Assembly (NCBI GenBank): GCA_022410635.1
Contig: JAJVDF010000786.1
Span: 107,543-171,542, forward strand
Length of the DNA: 64,000 nt
DNA from: Tretioscincus oriximinensis
Lineage: Eukaryota > Chordata > Lepidosauria > Squamata > Gymnophthalmidae
Direction of reading: 5' to 3'
Every line of letters starts with the position of its first letter. Within the stretch, counting starts at the first letter, position 1. Below the pieces are notes generated by a model. The model worked only from the letters and a program-made list of their open reading frames with translations. It had not been told where the DNA came from and made no database searches. Both the position numbers and the translations under genes were made by a program. Below, in pieces: positions 61,601-64,000 of this stretch.

Positions 61601-63885
61601 TATTAATTGTCCCAGTTTGGGCCTCAGAAAATTTGGTCAGTCGATAGAAAGTGTGTGTCANTACATGCCATAGTATATAAAGCTGTTTCTATAAAATGTA
61701 TATCATTACAGGCCATGGTGGGCTGAACCTAGGCTGCTTTGTGTAACGCAGCTCGGCATGGAATACTAGTCAGTGAACTCTGCTAAAAATGTCTGAATTG
61801 AGGATGGAATCCTAAATTATGGAGGCTGGAGTTGAAACTTACCAGCTTTCATATTTTCTGGCTAGGACTTTTTTAGCTAGTGATCCTGGATCACAGACAT
61901 GGCATATTGGACCAGAAACCTGTAGACACNCAAGTGGCTAATCTGGTGTACAAGGCTGGAAGCTGCATGTACCATGTTTGGAGAAGACCTCTGTACCATT
62001 TTTATACCACAGTCTATTCCAATGTTATTCCCATGTTATTGCAATATTATCTAGGGGGGTAAACACAGAAAAGGTGGTCCAGAGATCTGTCCTTAATGAA
62101 ACTAGTGTTTACAGGCATAGAATGACACCCAGATTATGCCTGATTGTAAATAAATCCAGATGATGTGTTTATATATGTACACAAAACTAGCATCCAGTGC
62201 TTTATCCCTCTAGAGGAAGCCAAATTATTAACACTCTCAGCAACACCATTTTATTTTCTGATATATTAAGAAAGAATCCAGCAGATGGTGCTATGATGTA
62301 AAGAAAAGAACAAGAAAGGCTAATTCAAGGAACTGAAATGCATAAACATTTGGAATTTACCTGGTGCTGCTACTTTTGCAGAAGCTCGTTGTGCTTCAGG
62401 AGCTTTTGCTGGTTCTTGAAAGAAATCAAATTAAACCAAATATTACTATATATAGCACTCTTTAACAAAGACTGAGAAATCCTGAAAAACTGCAGATAAA
62501 ACAACATTGTCCTTAGCATCTGTTATGTGGAAGCAGGAAAAAAAAAGTGCCTCTTGGCATTCTACTCAGTCAAAGGCTGGAAAAAGTAATGAATAAAAAT
62601 GATTATTTGGAAGTACTTGATAATTGCTGTCATTACTGCCTAACAGTCAGCTGTCACAGTAATTTTCTTTACTATACACATATAGTTCAGTTATATTTGT
62701 TGATGGAACCATGCAAAATAAACTATACTATTTTGAGATACTTCCTTTAAGGTGCTGTTCTGGCACCTACTTTTAATCCATCTTCAGTCCTGAGGAACTG
62801 GACTTTAAACCTAAGTTTATTGTCTTTAGAAAAAGAAGAACTGGGTNCTAATACCCAGCTTTTCTCACCTTACAAAGGGACTCAAAGCNGCTTAAAGGGT
62901 ATTTTTGCCCGAAGGCTCACATTCTGTCTTCCCCACCAGATTGTGGTGGTTCCCATGTATCTACTTTCAGTCAGTTGCAATGTCTTGCAATTCATGCTTT
63001 CGAATAGCTGGGTTGGCTAGAGCTACAGGCTAGTGGAAGGTGCTCACCCTTCCCCATGTCCAACACAGGCCTTTGAAACCCCATCTCCCAGATGAGAGAC
63101 CATTTACTTAGCGACTGAGATCTGTTTACTGCATGTTTTATGTTGTACACTAGGGGGATTAGCTTGAGCTCAGTATCAGCACTGAACTCGGGCTCTAACC
63201 TGCGTTCCCCAGTCTCCTGGCCAGCCACCTCCCACAGCTGCTCCTGCCCAGGTGCAGTTGATGGGCATGGAGCCACCGCCACCCCATCAAGACCAAACCG
63301 GATGTCGCCTGTCCATCACTGGCCCACCCATGCCACCCTAGGGTCTGTCCTCCATCTTGATTTGTCTTTGTTCTGCTGCTCCAGTACTGCTCCCTCCAAT
63401 CAGACAATGAGGTGGTTGTAANTCTCCCCTCCCTCACCTGATTGGCTGGATAATAGTGAATGCTCTCTTATACATAGGATGAGCATCTGTTATCACTGGG
63501 TGCCATCAAGTCATGATTAACTCCTGGTTGACTACATGGGCATCTTCATAGGCAGTTCTAGACAGTTTTCTTGTTAGAGATTCATAAATGGTTTGCAATG
63601 GCTATTTCTGGGAAGTTTGTTTCAGCTACCATGTAAAAACATTGTAATGCTACATTTGGATGTATTGCTGCAAAAGACAGCTGTGTGAAACCACTCAAAA
63701 TTTCAGGGAAGTTTATAACAATATGATGAGAAAACAGAGGATTTGGAGATGACATCTACGTGCTGGTGTTTCTAAATCACATTACATGTTATAAAAGATA
63801 TAATCTATGTTTCATGTGGACTAGAGGTGAGATTAAAACACTAGCATTAACAGTTTACTACCATCTCTGAGTTGCTTTTGTGGTG
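16541..63885 (-). CDS. TRDN: Triadin, 3' portion of a multi-exon gene (5' exons lie beyond the right edge)
   Basis: Triadin is a single-pass protein of the junctional sarcoplasmic reticulum of striated muscle. Its long charged luminal tail binds calsequestrin and the ryanodine receptor. Seen here: a minus-strand series of 15-54 nt open segments, each bounded by AG and GT, Lys/Glu/Pro/Ala-rich, and ending in a C-terminal exon with a [10 protein letters not shown] motif followed by PVTPA. The exons with good support are almost all symmetric phase 1, and every junction codon checked reads sensibly (for example GAT, GAA, GCC, AGG). Known of the family: mammalian triadin is built from about 40 mostly very short exons and has a conserved QCV..GYNG C-terminus. 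The signal-anchor and cytosolic exons are not in the window. Junctin/ASPH shares the charged style but, to my knowledge, not this C-terminus. Gene identity is strong; some individual exons are tentative. Alternative inclusion of exons is expected for this gene. Confidence 0.88.
17560..18460. repeat. Composite repeat with 'gactcgagtataag' units, copy A
   Basis: Begins and ends with ACTCAAGTATAAGC / ACTCGAGTATAAGG units separated by 'aaaaaactgggaaaa'. Between them sits a copy of the palindromic 'cctgccatctacatgc..agtctacactgg' family and a G-rich tract (17987-18000, with two Ns). A second copy lies at 19.03-19.84 kb. Confidence 0.55.
19030..19836. repeat. Composite repeat, copy B
   Basis: Same internal order as copy A: 'tagaccctggctgtcccca', 'cctgccatccacatg', 'ggatggccaagatctg', 'attcctgaaaaaggaa', ending 'gctttttcagcattaaaaaatgtgctga' and 'tacttgagtatatac'. 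Non-coding. Confidence 0.55.
19912..20440 (+). mobile_element. BovB (RTE-type) LINE 3' end, decayed
   Basis: The plus strand encodes the C-terminal part of the RTE/BovB polyprotein: a segment with [16 protein letters not shown], then (after frame breaks) [22 protein letters not shown] and finally a [13 protein letters not shown] end. This order is the hallmark of BovB downstream of the reverse transcriptase. Frameshifts and stops show it is dead. BovB is common in squamates. Confidence 0.75.
22025..22155 (+). repeat. Interspersed repeat, relative of 7330-7440
   Basis: Shares 'gagtaccttagattctaacaagg' and 'cttcttctgatgactcc..aaagctcatgtta' layout. Family not assigned. Confidence 0.4.
22466..22486 (-). 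CDS. TRDN: TRDN micro-exon, 21 nt
   Basis: Donor gtaag is at 22461-22465 and the acceptor is tttctttacag (AG at 22487-22488). Phase 1 in and out, reading G-K-Q-x-A-K-T with the codon at x being GNA because of an ambiguous base at 22477. The last A joins GG of the terminal exon to give Arg. Intron to the terminal exon is 5779 nt. Both splice sites are good and the frame fits exactly on both sides. Confidence 0.78.
22821..22905 (-). mobile_element. CR1 3' end fragment
   Basis: AATCATAGAATTATAGAGTTGG followed by the 'ggatcatcgggtcgaacccc' block identifies the reversed CR1 terminus. It is in a TRDN intron. Confidence 0.78.
24100..24144 (-). CDS. TRDN: TRDN micro-exon, 45 nt, with an N-x-T sequon
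   Basis: Donor CAG|gtaata, acceptor AG at 24145-24146 after a T-rich tract (one N in it). Phase 1 in and out. With the upstream G the exon reads [18 protein letters not shown] is an N-glycosylation sequon; triadin is a glycoprotein whose tail is luminal, so the site would face the correct side. The His run and sequon set this exon apart from the Lys/Glu-rich ones. Confidence 0.78.
25020..25437 (+). mobile_element. CR1 3' fragment containing the assembly gap
   Basis: Left of the gap is CR1 sequence (KYFFTQRVI reading at 25140-25166); right of it is the CR1 tail CTTATGTTCTTATG. Both sides match the CR1 copy at 38.8-39.1 kb, so the gap is internal to one element. Confidence 0.72.
25167..25421. 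other. Assembly gap, 255 Ns
   Basis: Unbroken run of N. It sits within a CR1 copy, so the missing bases are probably repeat sequence; no exon is predicted there. Confidence 0.98.
26225..26360 (+). mobile_element. L2 3' tail or L2-tailed SINE fragment
   Basis: Ends CTGAGACCTTCGGGTATAGG..GGGTATAAGTATAAATAAATAAA, the same tail as the L2 element at 40,885-40,925. Confidence 0.6.
27040..27720. other. GC-rich block of unknown origin
   Basis: Markedly GC-richer than its surroundings, inside the TRDN intron between the exons at 24100 and 27910. Short open frames at 26944-27255 (minus) and 26979-27161 (plus) have no motif. It may be an inserted mobile element or a local CpG-poor GC-rich island. Confidence 0.35.
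27910..27954 (-). CDS. TRDN: TRDN micro-exon, 45 nt
   Basis: Donor AAAG|gtaatt, acceptor ttctgcatag (AG at 27955-27956) with a long T-rich tract. Phase 1 in and out, reading [15 protein letters not shown] across the upstream G. Only 131 nt of intron separate it from the exon at 28086. Composition is typical triadin luminal sequence. Confidence 0.85.
28086..28124 (-). CDS. TRDN: TRDN micro-exon, 39 nt
   Basis: Donor GAAG|gtaaga, acceptor AG at 28125-28126. Phase 1 in and out, reading [13 protein letters not shown] when joined to an upstream G. The last G plus GA of the next exon gives GGA. Strongly charged KEKE-type sequence, the type known in triadin to contact calsequestrin. A single N at 28070 lies in the intron just downstream of the donor. 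Confidence 0.87.
28689..28715 (-). CDS. TRDN: TRDN micro-exon, 27 nt (possible NAGNAG acceptor)
   Basis: Donor ACAG|gtaaac at 28683-28688. The acceptor side has two AGs three bases apart (gaag-aag), so the exon is 27 or 24 nt; both keep the frame. Phase 1 in and out, reading KAPAEIAVT in the longer form when joined to the A that ends the 34606 exon. A tract rich in T and C (cattttcatattccc) precedes the acceptor. The AAG acceptor is weaker than the others, which lowers confidence. Confidence 0.6.
28836..28883. repeat. Perfect 17-bp inverted repeat
   Basis: Arms TAGAATTTCTATTAAAA (28836-28852) and its exact complement (28867-28883) around a 14-base loop. It lies about 120 bp upstream, in transcript sense, of the exon at 28689. 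Confidence 0.8.
28884..31284. other. TRDN intron sequence, nothing recognised
   Basis: AT-rich. Overlapping open frames at 29676-30050 on both strands have no recognisable domain. Confidence 0.4.
31285..31383 (+). mobile_element. CR1 3' end
   Basis: Contains 'gacagaatgctggacaag', 'gatgggcccta' and the tail CTTATGTTCTCTTATG. Confidence 0.72.
33085..33650 (-). mobile_element. CR1 LINE 3' fragment, internally interrupted
   Basis: Reversed CR1: 'catagaaccatagagttag' at the left, then 'gatccaaccgtctgttcattgc', with a foreign AT-rich stretch of about 100 bp near 33,180-33,285, then the 'aacagtcagaaagttttttct' and 'atgtctcctctcaagtcttctc' regions. Confidence 0.75.
33930..34116. repeat. Palindromic MITE, family 'taggctgaccagatg', copy 1
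   Basis: The ends TAGGCTGACCAGATGACCCC and GGGGACATCTGGTCAGCCTA are inverted repeats, and the symmetry continues inward through 'gaaaacccggttttgg' and 'cctgtttttctgagga' to an A/T-rich centre. 187 bp. Related copies at 43,928 and 61,185. Confidence 0.8.
34141..34260 (-). mobile_element. L2-type 3' tail fragment
   Basis: (ATTT)n then ATACTTATACCCCACCCTAT..CCGAAGGTCTCAGGGCGG, the complement of the L2 tail. Confidence 0.65.
34606..34626 (-). CDS. TRDN: TRDN micro-exon, 21 nt
   Basis: Acceptor AG at 34627-34628 is preceded by a near-ideal tract (ctcttcatttttttccag). Donor AAAA|gtatgt. Phase 1 in and out, reading DKDKETK with the upstream G. Flanking introns are 5890 and 1052 nt. The strong splice sites and all-charged heptapeptide make this a good exon despite its size. 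Confidence 0.75.
35679..35726 (-). CDS. TRDN: TRDN micro-exon, 48 nt
   Basis: Donor GCAG|gtacat, acceptor tttcttgtag (AG at 35727-35728). Phase 1 in and out; with the upstream A it reads [16 protein letters not shown], x being a GNA codon (ambiguous base 35720). The exon start, Lys-Gln-x, resembles those at 22466 and 52700. Confidence 0.85.
35865..35960. repeat. Fragment of the palindromic 'ccagtgtaggctatag' family
   Basis: Short dyad centred on 'gctatagtaggccttgccatagc'; see 44,919-45,085 for the best copy. Confidence 0.5.
37150..37776 (+). pseudogene. L2 LINE endonuclease domain
   Basis: This 208-codon frame reads [46 protein letters not shown] and [12 protein letters not shown], matching the NAR-S, E-T-W and GDFN motifs of LINE apurinic endonucleases that nick target DNA. 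The upstream ORF start is unclear, and the downstream frame shifts after about 37,776, continuing at 37,798 with [12 protein letters not shown] and a DHSLVRF segment. Confidence 0.82.
38786..39133 (+). mobile_element. CR1 3' fragment nested in the L2
   Basis: Starts at 'gaaggaaagtattttttcaccc' just after the L2 reading LKNPSLDP and ends CTTATGTTCTTATGTTCTT, after which the L2 frame resumes at 'ccaacatacccttcctggg'. The best CR1 copy for filling the gap at 25.2 kb. Confidence 0.78.
39134..40149 (+). pseudogene. L2 LINE reverse transcriptase region
   Basis: Pieces in different frames read [20 protein letters not shown], [33 protein letters not shown] and [12 protein letters not shown]. The YADD catalytic motif is at 39621-39632. 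The thumb-like part follows: [27 protein letters not shown] and [11 protein letters not shown]. Frame changes near 39430, 39660 and 39830 show it cannot make a working enzyme. Confidence 0.85.
40441..40757 (+). mobile_element. tRNA-derived SINE with CTT-rich tail, copy 3, nested in the L2
   Basis: Best preserved copy: tRNA head GGCACGGATAGCTCAGTTGC, box B-like GGGTTTCAAAGCCC, end GGTATAAGAACCCAGTTC and (TTC)n. Just upstream the 21-base segment 'gtcactgtattcttttagaag' is present twice in tandem. Confidence 0.85.
41970..42215 (-). repeat. Unclassified interspersed repeat
   Basis: 'aatctttttattgtgaacattg' followed by A-rich runs and 'acccatccacttctaaaagaaa'. Looks like the reversed A-rich 3' end of a retroelement, but I cannot name it. 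Confidence 0.35.
42293..42545 (-). mobile_element. tRNA-derived SINE with CTT-rich tail, copy 4, diverged
   Basis: 'aactgggtttttatatcccg' to 'ggcctcgaaacccagtagcc'; older than the other copies by its mismatches. About 250 bp from the TRDN exon at 42795. Confidence 0.65.
42795..42839 (-). CDS. TRDN: TRDN micro-exon, 45 nt
   Basis: Donor AAGA|gtaagt is a near-consensus match; the acceptor is acttttctag (AG at 42840-42841). Phase 1 in and out, reading [15 protein letters not shown] with the upstream G. The 7068-nt intron that follows it in the transcript contains the L2 LINE. High confidence from splice sites, frame and composition. Confidence 0.88.
43019..43102. repeat. Perfect palindrome, Tc1/mariner-like MITE
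   Basis: Arms of 39 bp (43019-43057 and 43064-43102) are exact reverse complements around a 6-base centre. The ends read TACTGCTCAAAACAATTAAG, similar to Tc1-type transposon termini, and TA dinucleotides flank both sides. Confidence 0.85.
43928..44102. repeat. Palindromic MITE, family 'taggctgaccagatg', copy 2
   Basis: Same ends and internal layout as 33,930 but 175 bp; the right end lacks the 'acatctggt' part. Inverted symmetry through 'gaaaaccc' and 'ttctgagga'. Confidence 0.75.
44919..45085. repeat. Palindromic MITE, family 'gatccttattctggg', best copy
   Basis: GTCCCCACTGATCCTTATTC at the left and its near-complement at the right (45066-45085), with a central hairpin around 'ctatgacaggcc..ggcctgtcatag'. 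Degraded relatives at 13.4, 17.6, 19.1, 35.9, 48.4 and 59.4 kb. Confidence 0.8.
46228..46540 (-). mobile_element. tRNA-derived SINE with CTT-rich tail, copy 5
   Basis: (GAA)n, ACTGGGTTCTTATATCCCGC, body, then the tRNA-like head ending 'gagctatccgtgcctgcc'. Confidence 0.82.
47343..47366 (-). CDS. TRDN: Tentative TRDN micro-exon, 24 nt
   Basis: Donor AAAG|gtgagt is strong. The acceptor (atcatcaag, AG at 47367-47368) has only a modest pyrimidine tract. Phase 1 in and out, reading VETTEGRK with the upstream G, which keeps the frame between the exons at 48626 and 42795. Listed because donor, frame and composition fit; transcript evidence is needed. Confidence 0.45.
47713..48300 (-). mobile_element. 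CR1 LINE 3' fragment
   Basis: Begins AATCATAGAATCATAAAACA; the minus strand codes [20 protein letters not shown] then [19 protein letters not shown] (47782-47973), the typical C-terminus of the CR1 polyprotein. No intact ORF. Confidence 0.85.
48430..48570. repeat. Degraded copy of the 'gatccttattctggg' palindromic family
   Basis: 'gggctatgtcttagaataggagcc' at the left and 'ggcccta..gcctgtcatagtctacactgg' in the middle. Confidence 0.55.
48626..48676 (-). CDS. TRDN: TRDN micro-exon, 51 nt
   Basis: Donor AAAG|gtactg, acceptor attcttttcag (AG at 48677-48678). Phase 1 in and out, reading [17 protein letters not shown] with an upstream G. It is followed in the transcript by a palindromic MITE remnant near 48430-48570. 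Clear triadin-type KEKE composition. Confidence 0.88.
49328..49692 (+). mobile_element. tRNA-derived SINE with expanded TTGTTC/TTC tail, copy 6
   Basis: tRNA-like head 'ggcacagatagctcagtcac', body, then a tail that expanded to several (TTGTTC) units and a run of TTC units (49595-49690). Simple-sequence growth at the SINE tail. Confidence 0.82.
50394..50438 (-). CDS. TRDN: TRDN micro-exon, 45 nt
   Basis: Donor CAAG|gtagat, acceptor ttttgcaagag (AG at 50439-50440). Phase 1 in and out, reading [15 protein letters not shown] with the upstream G. The acceptor GAG is less common than CAG or TAG, but the 45-nt open reading, frame fit and charge pattern support it. Confidence 0.68.
51105..51347 (+). 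mobile_element. tRNA-derived SINE with an L2-like tail (Sauria/ACA-like)
   Basis: The head 'agccagtttggtgtactggttgaatg' and box B-like 'cccagttcgattcccc' are tRNA-derived; 'gggtgaccttgggccagtcac' is the conserved body; the 3' end 'ctgagaccttctagtatagg' plus (AAAT)n matches the L2 at 40.9 kb. L2 would have supplied the enzyme for its spread. Confidence 0.75.
51675..51722 (-). CDS. TRDN: TRDN micro-exon, 48 nt
   Basis: Donor AAAG|gtaagt is a consensus match; acceptor AG at 51723-51724 (atttcgtag). Phase 1 in and out, reading [16 protein letters not shown] with the upstream G. Start and acceptor context (GTAG followed by AA) resemble the exons at 35679 and 53749. Confidence 0.88.
52700..52720 (-). 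CDS. TRDN: Tentative TRDN micro-exon, 21 nt, weak donor
   Basis: The acceptor is superb (ttctttttctttttcag, AG at 52721-52722). The donor is poor: AAGG|gtcaga. Phase 1 in and out, reading VKQETQK with the upstream G, and it keeps the frame between the exons at 53601 and 51675. Either a real, perhaps rarely used exon with a weak 5' splice site, or a decayed one. Confidence 0.5.
53601..53639 (-). CDS. TRDN: TRDN micro-exon, 39 nt
   Basis: Donor GTTG|gtaaga, acceptor ctgcatttcag (AG at 53640-53641). Phase 1 in and out; the upstream G makes GCC, and the exon reads [13 protein letters not shown]. Only 109 nt of intron separate it from the exon at 53749, about the shortest intron in the window. 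Confidence 0.87.
53749..53781 (-). CDS. TRDN: TRDN micro-exon, 33 nt
   Basis: Donor ACAG|gtaact, acceptor cgttttgtag (AG at 53782-53783). Phase 1 in and out, reading [11 protein letters not shown] with the upstream G. Good splice sites on both sides and typical KEKP composition. Confidence 0.87.
54906..54957 (-). CDS. TRDN: TRDN exon, 52 nt, phase 0 to phase 1
   Basis: Donor GCTG|gtaagt is a consensus match; the acceptor tttcctatcttag (AG at 54958-54959) is strong. Only phase 0 is open at the start, giving [17 protein letters not shown] and ending in phase 1, so it can splice to the exon at 53749. It needs a partner that ends in phase 0; the exon at 60183 supplies one. The acidic start and Ser/Thr/Gln content differ from the KEKE exons. 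Confidence 0.7.
55445..55665 (-). mobile_element. LINE fragment, CR1-like
   Basis: 'ggtgaaaaaaatacttcttt', 'ctgctgccccttgttttcac' and 'cagaccatctcttaaatgct' are the reversed form of the CR1 middle-3' region. Strongly decayed. Confidence 0.55.
56400..56432 (-). CDS. TRDN: Tentative TRDN exon, 33 nt, phase 0 to phase 0
   Basis: Both splice sites are strong: donor GAAG|gtaagt and acceptor tttccccttctgccatcag (AG at 56433-56434). Only phase 0 is open: [11 protein letters not shown]. That phase is exactly what lies between the flanking exons at 60183 and 54906. The hydrophobic peptide is unlike triadin's charged tail, so this could be an alternative cassette exon or a decoy pair of splice sites. 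Confidence 0.42.
56935..57465 (+). mobile_element. CR1 LINE 3' end
   Basis: The plus strand reads [20 protein letters not shown] then [16 protein letters not shown] (57055-57324), the CR1 polyprotein C-terminus, and ends in the classical ATTCTATGATTCT octamer tail. Frame is broken near 57,310. Confidence 0.87.
57466..59419. other. TRDN intron sequence; one unclassified dyad-rich region
   Basis: No exon found. 58,960-59,285 has imperfect dyads ('ggcagctccggaatcctgg' with 'ccggggctgcct'), probably an old DNA transposon; the rest is featureless. Confidence 0.4.
59420..59935. repeat. Array of degraded palindromic-family units
   Basis: 'cctattctgggatataatcag'-like units recur at about 59,540, 59,660, 59,790 and 59,890, together with the 'gccagctacatgctagtgc' core. 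Looks like nested or tandem copies of the family at 44,919. Confidence 0.55.
60183..60208 (-). CDS. TRDN: TRDN exon, 26 nt, phase 1 to phase 0
   Basis: Donor TCAG|gtgagt is a consensus match; acceptor gtggctctccag (AG at 60209-60210). It enters in phase 1 (upstream G gives GCC) and reads AKDDVAASQ, ending on a codon boundary. Its 26 nt plus the 52 nt of the exon at 54906 sum to 78, so including both restores the frame. Intron to the tentative exon at 56400 is 3750 nt. Confidence 0.65.
60229..60252. repeat. Poly-C / (CA)n microsatellite
   Basis: A run of C followed by CA repeats, about 20 bp beyond the acceptor of the TRDN exon at 60183; on the minus strand it forms a (TG)n-G run upstream of the acceptor. 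Confidence 0.85.
61185..61645. repeat. Palindromic MITE, family 'taggctgaccagatg', copy 3, expanded
   Basis: TAGGTTGACCAGATGACTCC at the left and 'aaaatttggtcagtcgata' at the right, with a (TA)n/ATTTA tract at 61,267-61,370 and an inserted stretch between. Much longer than the other copies. Confidence 0.5.
61843..61857 (-). CDS. TRDN: Tentative TRDN micro-exon, 15 nt
   Basis: Donor GCTG|gtaagt is a consensus match; acceptor agtcctagccag (AG at 61858-61859), moderate tract. Phase 1 in and out, reading ENMKA with the upstream G. It fits between the exons at 62361 and 60183 but is very short, and the fit could be chance. Confidence 0.5.
62361..62414 (-). CDS. TRDN: TRDN micro-exon, 54 nt
   Basis: Donor CCAG|gtaaat, acceptor AG at 62415-62416 (gatttctttcaag). 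Only phase 1 is open, giving [18 protein letters not shown] with the upstream G. This Ala/Pro/Lys-rich segment is the longest internal exon found and anchors the right-hand part of the gene. Confidence 0.85.
62828..63122 (-). mobile_element. tRNA-derived SINE with CTT-rich tail, copy 7
   Basis: 'aaaaagaagaactgggtnctaatacc' to 'accatttacttagcgactga'; two Ns. It lies in the TRDN intron upstream of the exon at 62361 (transcript sense). Confidence 0.78.
63123..63861. other. TRDN intron, GC-rich block then AT-rich sequence
   Basis: 63,180-63,440 is GC-rich with open frames on both strands and no motif. 63,500-63,610 ('gggtgccatcaagtcatgattaac') resembles a widespread reptilian retroelement 5' segment, not assigned. 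Confidence 0.4.
63862..63885 (-). CDS. TRDN: Tentative TRDN micro-exon, 24 nt
   Basis: Donor GATG|gtagta is acceptable; acceptor cactacaag (AG at 63886-63887) has a weak tract. Phase 1 in and out, reading x-P-Q-K-Q-L-R-D, and its last G would complete the first codon of the exon at 62361. The peptide is plausible but the acceptor is not convincing. Confidence 0.35.
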
Positions 63886-64000
63886 CTTGTAGTGTGTAGA
63901 TGTGGCCCAATATTGGACAAGGTAGAAACAAAGCTAAAACAAATTAAAAGTGGAAAGTAAATTTGAAATTATATCACCCAGGAGGAAAGGATGGCTCTCA

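Overview
The window looks like AT-rich, repeat-dense vertebrate nuclear DNA, most likely from a squamate reptile. The lineage is an inference from the repeat mix: BovB (RTE), CR1 and L2 LINEs, tRNA-derived SINEs (one type ending in an L2-like 3' tail), palindromic DNA-transposon remnants and a Ty3/gypsy element. No bacterial-style genes, operons or CRISPR arrays are present. Single ambiguous bases (N) are scattered throughout, and there is one 255-base assembly gap at 25167-25421.

The only host gene I can support is the 3' part of triadin (TRDN), read on the minus strand from beyond the right edge down to a stop codon at 16541-16543. Its C-terminal exon encodes a QCV-x3-GYNG segment followed by PVTPA, which I recognise as the triadin C-terminus. 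Upstream lies a string of micro-exons of 15-54 nt rich in Lys, Glu, Pro and Ala. Nearly all are symmetric phase-1 exons flanked by consensus-like splice sites, and the codons completed across each junction are sensible. These short exons build the charged luminal tail of triadin, the sarcoplasmic-reticulum protein that links calsequestrin to the ryanodine receptor. I place 16 exons with moderate to good confidence and list six more as tentative (two of these six, at 28689 and 61843, are close to the moderate class). A pair of exons (60183-60208 and 54906-54957) moves the reading frame from phase 1 to phase 0 and back.

Layout: 1-1874 is the 5' part of a Ty3/gypsy retrotransposon on the minus strand (LTR, nearly intact gag, start of protease). 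1875-16540 is the region 3' of TRDN, with no recognisable gene, CR1 and SINE pieces and two striking inverted repeats. 16541-63885 is TRDN, whose introns hold most of the repeats: two copies of a composite repeat (17.5-19.8 kb), a BovB 3' end (19.9-20.4 kb), a dead L2 LINE with a CR1 and a SINE nested in it (37.1-40.9 kb), palindromic MITE-like elements and several SINEs. 63886-64000 is upstream intron.

The most useful observations are the micro-exon series itself, which a standard ORF-based annotation would miss almost completely; the phase-0 island within it; the likely internal exon duplication (repeated Lys-Gln-Glu starts); and several near-perfect palindromes.
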